From: Ophiodon elongatus
Lineage: Eukaryota; Chordata; Actinopteri; Perciformes; Hexagrammidae
NCBI GenBank assembly: GCA_016806645.1
Contig: JACSYO010001932.1
Coordinates: 346,501 to 410,500, forward strand
Direction of reading: 5' to 3'
DNA length: 64,000 bases
Shown here: one piece after another, positions 60,251-64,000 of the stretch
Numbering within the stretch: the stretch's first letter is position 1
Layout: the number at the start of each line of letters is the position of its first letter
Translations under genes and position numbers: made by a program
The notes under the pieces: model-generated
What the model was told of the DNA's origin: nothing
The model's input: only the letters and a program-made list of their open reading frames with translations
The model's database searches: none

Positions 60251-61171
60251 GGCAGAGAGCAGCAAAGCAGTGACTGTAGCCCCGGAGCAACACCGCTGCA
60301 CGAGCAGAAGAAGTGTTCTCCGAGTCAAGTCCTAGAAGAGAAGTGCTAGTTACATAGTCATAATCACGTAATGCTGTTATGTGGGTTATGCTAGTCTAAT
60401 AGTAGGGAGGAGAAAACAAGACGGGGCAACTGACTCCTGTAGTTGAAATCCCTGAATGTTTGATTTCACAAGGCAGATGAGGAAATGCAGTGCGACTGAG
60501 ACTGAGGTGGGCGTGTGCTTCTTTTAAAAGAAAGGGGGCTGCGTCTCCAGCAGGCCTCCAGCAGGCCTCCAGCAGTCCAGGATCCCAAGTGCTTTTTTTT
60601 TTTTACTTTCCCTTTCCTACTCTGCACGTGAAGTATGGACTGTACCAAGAACATCAGAAAAAAAAAGAGGTGAAAAATTGTGTCCCGCGCTCCATCTCCA
60701 CGTGCAATAAACTTGTGGTCAGAAAGTCAGCTGAGCGTCAGCTGATGGGTAAAATGTGTTGAAGTGTGCGCAACACATTTCCCTTTTTTTTTTTCTTCTC
60801 TCGACTCCGAAGCCTTGCTATGCCCTCCCTCCGTTGTCATTGTCATTGAGCAATGTCACCGCTGACAGAGGAGAGCCCATTCAGCACGCGGCCCCGTACC
60901 ACAACGTTTTCTTAAATATCCAGAGCCATGTTCACGGCAGCGGTGTAGGTGACATGTCACATGTTGACACGACAACCTGCTGCGGGGCCTGGGCACTGTA
61001 GTCCAAACAAACACGGTTGTCTGCTCTGATGAGCACGGAGCCAAGTGGCTCATCTTCACTTCATTAGACCGAGCGCCTGTTAATAATTCATGCTCCGCTT
61101 TCCCTGCAAGCACAACCAAAAGCTCAGCTGTGCCTGTCTGTCCTTATTCCTTGTCACAAGGCATTTAAGCC
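60251..61171. other. Presumed intronic sequence, nothing distinct
   Basis: Contains a three-copy 11-bp tandem repeat of CAGGCCTCCAG at about 60548-60577 and T runs near 60593-60604 and 60785-60794. Confidence 0.4.
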
Positions 61172-61208
61172 TTTTTTTTTTTTTCTCCTTTTTTTTTTTT
61201 TTTTTTTT
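61172..61208. repeat. Poly-T tract
   Basis: T13-CTCC-T20, followed by CCCC. Confidence 0.9.
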
Positions 61209-61429
61209 CCCCTTCTGGACTACGAGTTATTTACTCACTTACCCGCCCACGCCACACCCCACCCTGCAATGTGCACCTGCCTGGATGAGCAGACGATGCT
61301 CTAGCGCCACAGGCAGAGGAAGAGCAGTTTTGGCATGTCTATATTTTTATCTTTTTATTTATTTTTATTCATCCCTCCTCCATTGTTACTCAGAGATGAT
61401 GTGTACCCAGTACCCAATGTACTCCTTCT

Positions 61430-61970
61430 CCCTCCCTCCAACCCCAGGGAGTGTCTGTTCTCTTTATATTTCAGTGTTTCTCTCTCTCTCTGCTCATCGT
61501 GTCTTGTTGCACTACGGTGTCAGATTTAGTTATGTATTCACCCCATGTCTTTGATCCCCCCTGCACCCCTGCGTTGTGTACATTGCATAACCTCCCGCTG
61601 CCAAGCCTAGCAGTGTACCTCAACTCCATCTCTCTTTCGCTCTCACACACTCTCATTCCTCTTTCTCTGACACCCTTCCCCATCCCCCCCATCTTCCTCT
61701 GTCTTCTTTGGCACCAATCCAGGTCGACACTCCTTTACTTCCGCCTCTATCCCCCTTTCCCCTTCCTCCAATCCCAAACCTTAAAGTTGGAAGCGGTTGG
61801 TCTCCTTGCCTCTCCTACTCTCTCCTTGTATTTGTCTTTCTCTTACTCCCCTCTTGCTATCACCGTTCCCCCCCCCCGCCCCCCCTCTTGCTCTTCCCAT
61901 CCTCTCTCTCTTTTTTTCTACTCATCTCCCTCTCCCTGCTCTTCACTCTCCCAGTGGTCTCATTAGGTAT
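61430..61970. repeat. Long pyrimidine-rich tract
   Basis: About 540 bp in which the plus strand is overwhelmingly C and T, without a single repeating unit. It generates spurious frames up to 171 codons rich in Ser, Leu and Pro. Confidence 0.75.
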
Positions 61971-61984
61971 GAAGGAGGCTGCTT

Positions 61985-61985
<1 letters not shown>

Positions 61986-62019
<34 letters not shown>
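61986..62019. repeat. (GT)17 microsatellite
   Basis: Perfect 34-bp GT array just after the pyrimidine-rich tract. Confidence 0.97.
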
Positions 62020-62020
<1 letters not shown>

Positions 62021-62622
62021 CTCTTAGGCAAAGTCTCACTTGACTGAGCATGCCACTTGCACTAGCGGGGGCCTGGGCTCCATTATTACCACAAAGCTGT
62101 CACAAACAGTATATAAAGTAGCCTCCTGTTGCTGAGTTGTGGGTGAACACAGGGCACTCTCTTAACAATTGCAGCTACCACTGTTCTGCCTTTCCACGGG
62201 TATTGTGCTGTTGCCATGGTTGCAGGAATCAACGCGCACCCACACCGATGTAGAAAATATCCACAGAAATGTCCGAAAGTATGTGGAAACACGTGACCCG
62301 GCGGGAGTTATGGGAGCACATCCTGCTCCCATACCTACACGGCGAACATCTGTCTCGTCTCTATAATGACACCCCACCTATGTGGTCCAACCACTCTGTC
62401 TTCTTCTCCACTGAGTGACTGAGTGATTATGTGTGTGTGTCCACCACTGTTATGCCAGTGTCTAGTTACAGGGACGGGGCTGTGTGCAGGAATGGGCCCC
62501 TCTGCGGCCTCGCTGGCAGGCCTGACCCCGGCAGGTCAACGTCCATTACCACATGAAACCTAAATGTCAAGCACGGCCCCCTGCTATAGCCATTTGTCTT
62601 TCCCCGTGGGTCAGTTGGGCCT
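62020..62622. other. Presumed intronic sequence, nothing distinct
   Basis: Mixed sequence with short frames only. No supported exon. Confidence 0.35.
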
Positions 62623-62658
62623 ACACACACACACACACACACACACACCTACACACAC

Positions 62659-62706
<48 letters not shown>
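62623..62706. repeat. (AC)n microsatellite with two CT interruptions
   Basis: AC array broken by ACCT units at about 62648 and 62658, then perfect to 62699. Confidence 0.97.
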
Positions 62707-62710
<4 letters not shown>

Positions 62711-64000
62711 CTGCTCTTATTTGACCAGCCCGACATGCACAATCATGCTCCACAACCAGGAAGTGTCCCTTTACTTGATTCCCTGCTGATGGATTTGAAT
62801 GCACATTCAGTATCCATTAAAGGATGAATGAATAGTAACAGGTGTCTTTCTGTGGTCGTTGCTCTTCACAAAGACCGGGAATCCATTCGCTCCGACAAGC
62901 TTGAAGTTGGACCCAGCCGTCAGAACAACGGTTGTTTCGCTTTCTTTGCTTTAACTTTTTTGTTCCAAGGTCGGCTCATGCGAACGGTTCATTCACTATT
63001 CAGACATTTGCCATCTTGGACGCGTGGAAAACATTTTGAAGAAGACTGAACGACACCTCATTTTTCCACTCTCACCTCATGCATTCAGTTCTATCTCCAC
63101 CGGTCAACGTGGAAACGGCATTTTCTCTCCCCCCCGCCCCCCCCGCCCCTCCTGTGTTAAACAACCTCACTCTCTGTATACAGTGATGAGCTCGAACAGC
63201 CATTATCAGAGCGCACACTGGCCAACTCCATCACTTGTTCCCCACGTTACTGAGCAACAGCCATCCATTTTCATACAGATAACGGACAGATAACGGAGTG
63301 CGCGTTGTAAAAGCTACAGTGAGCGCACGTACACACACAGAGACGCGCACGTATATAAACACACGACTTGTTTACAGGAAGCTGTCAGCCATGTGTCCGT
63401 ATGATAAATAAACAGTGAAGCATCCCCTTTTTAATGATGGCATATACAGGCCTGCACGTTGGATATTGACGGAAAGATTGAGAGCGTTCTCAAGGGCCTT
63501 TCCAACATGACTTATGGCTCTCGCTTTGTATTTTTTCTCTCCTGCCCTTCATTTTTACCCCCCCACCCCTCTCAGCTCTCCTTTATTTATCTTAGACAGC
63601 GGCTTGAGCATTGGGTTTGTCGACGTGAGAGATGCCATAAACACATTTATCAAGGGGGGCTGCCAATAGGGAAAACATCAGGAGTATGAATGAGAAGAAT
63701 GCGATAATAAATGCAGAGAGAATAGCATAACAATGAGAGGAGATGAAAAAAGAAAAAAAAAAAAGAAGAGGGAAGTGAGTTCCTTGGGGATAGCAGAGGG
63801 CCTCCTCCGCAAAGTGTAGTGTCAATAGGGAACAGGTTGCTTTTGAGTTTTCGCCGAAATGACGCATTGTAGCGCGATGCCCGCTAGCAGTGGCGGCTCC
63901 AGATAGCACAACAGCCATAATGCCACCTGCATTAGCAGTCTGCCCGCACAGCCCAGGAGATGCCGCGCTCCTCGCTTTGATAAATGTTTCATTGTTCATG
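62707..64000. other. Presumed intronic sequence to window end, no gene recognised
   Basis: C runs near 63130-63147 and 63560-63567 and an A run near 63757-63768. The 135-codon minus frame at 63592-63999 reaches the edge and shows no domain; it might be clarified by sequence beyond the window. Confidence 0.35.

Noticed and set aside
61451..61966. 171-codon plus-strand frame
   Set aside because: Lies wholly in the pyrimidine-rich tract, where stop codons are rare; the product is Ser/Leu/Pro low-complexity.
1..64000. CRISPR arrays, rRNA, tRNA, prokaryotic operons or integrated viral genomes
   Set aside because: None seen on reading both strands. The spaced repeats are eukaryotic microsatellites and interspersed elements.

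Overview
The window is vertebrate nuclear DNA, almost certainly from a percomorph-type ray-finned fish. Three things point there: an immunoglobulin-superfamily receptor of a fish-specific style at the left edge, many long (GT)n/(CA)n tracts (about one of 30 bp or more every 5 kb), and several decayed interspersed repeats that I recognise from memory as common in spiny-rayed fish genomes. There is no operon, CRISPR array, rRNA or tRNA, and no intact transposase. Most open frames here are chance frames, many of them inside GT/CA, GA/CT or poly-pyrimidine repeats.

Layout. 1-833 (minus strand): the 5' end of an Ig-domain cell-surface receptor gene, with a signal-peptide exon, a 276-bp GT-AG intron and a V-set exon that runs off the window; a TATA-like site lies just upstream. 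1.4-14.1 kb: repeat-rich spacer with a LINE 3' tail, an inverted pair of one fish repeat, a miniature transposon fragment, a 0.7-kb interspersed repeat and one exon-like open segment at 10.6 kb. 14-33 kb: spacer with microsatellites, a 0.5-kb miniature inverted-repeat element at 26.3 kb and a deleted relative at 29.9 kb, and a G-quadruplex-type tract at 28.0 kb. 33.3-33.75 kb: a GC-box and CpG-rich block that looks like a promoter plus a non-coding first exon on the plus strand, followed at 36.76-36.91 kb by a possible second exon with an ATG and a splice donor. 37-64 kb: consistent with a long intron or regulatory desert. It holds complex AT-rich blocks with homeodomain, forkhead, TCF/LEF and heat-shock-type motifs, two perfect 13-bp-arm hairpins, a hAT-like remnant at 56.7-57.2 kb, a second CpG-rich patch at 55 kb, and many microsatellites.

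How it fits together. The minus-strand immune receptor and the plus-strand CpG promoter point away from each other, separated by about 32 kb of repeat-laden spacer. If the 33-37 kb gene model is right, everything to the right would be 5' introns of a large gene whose body lies outside the window. I could not identify that gene. I found no convincing novel biological system. The best items for a second look are the Ig receptor with an unusual Asn-rich linker, the unassigned CpG promoter and its exons, the phase-0 exon-like segment at 10.6 kb, the two hairpins, and the motif-dense block near 49.55 kb. Repeat families are named from recall of typical fish sequences, not from a search.
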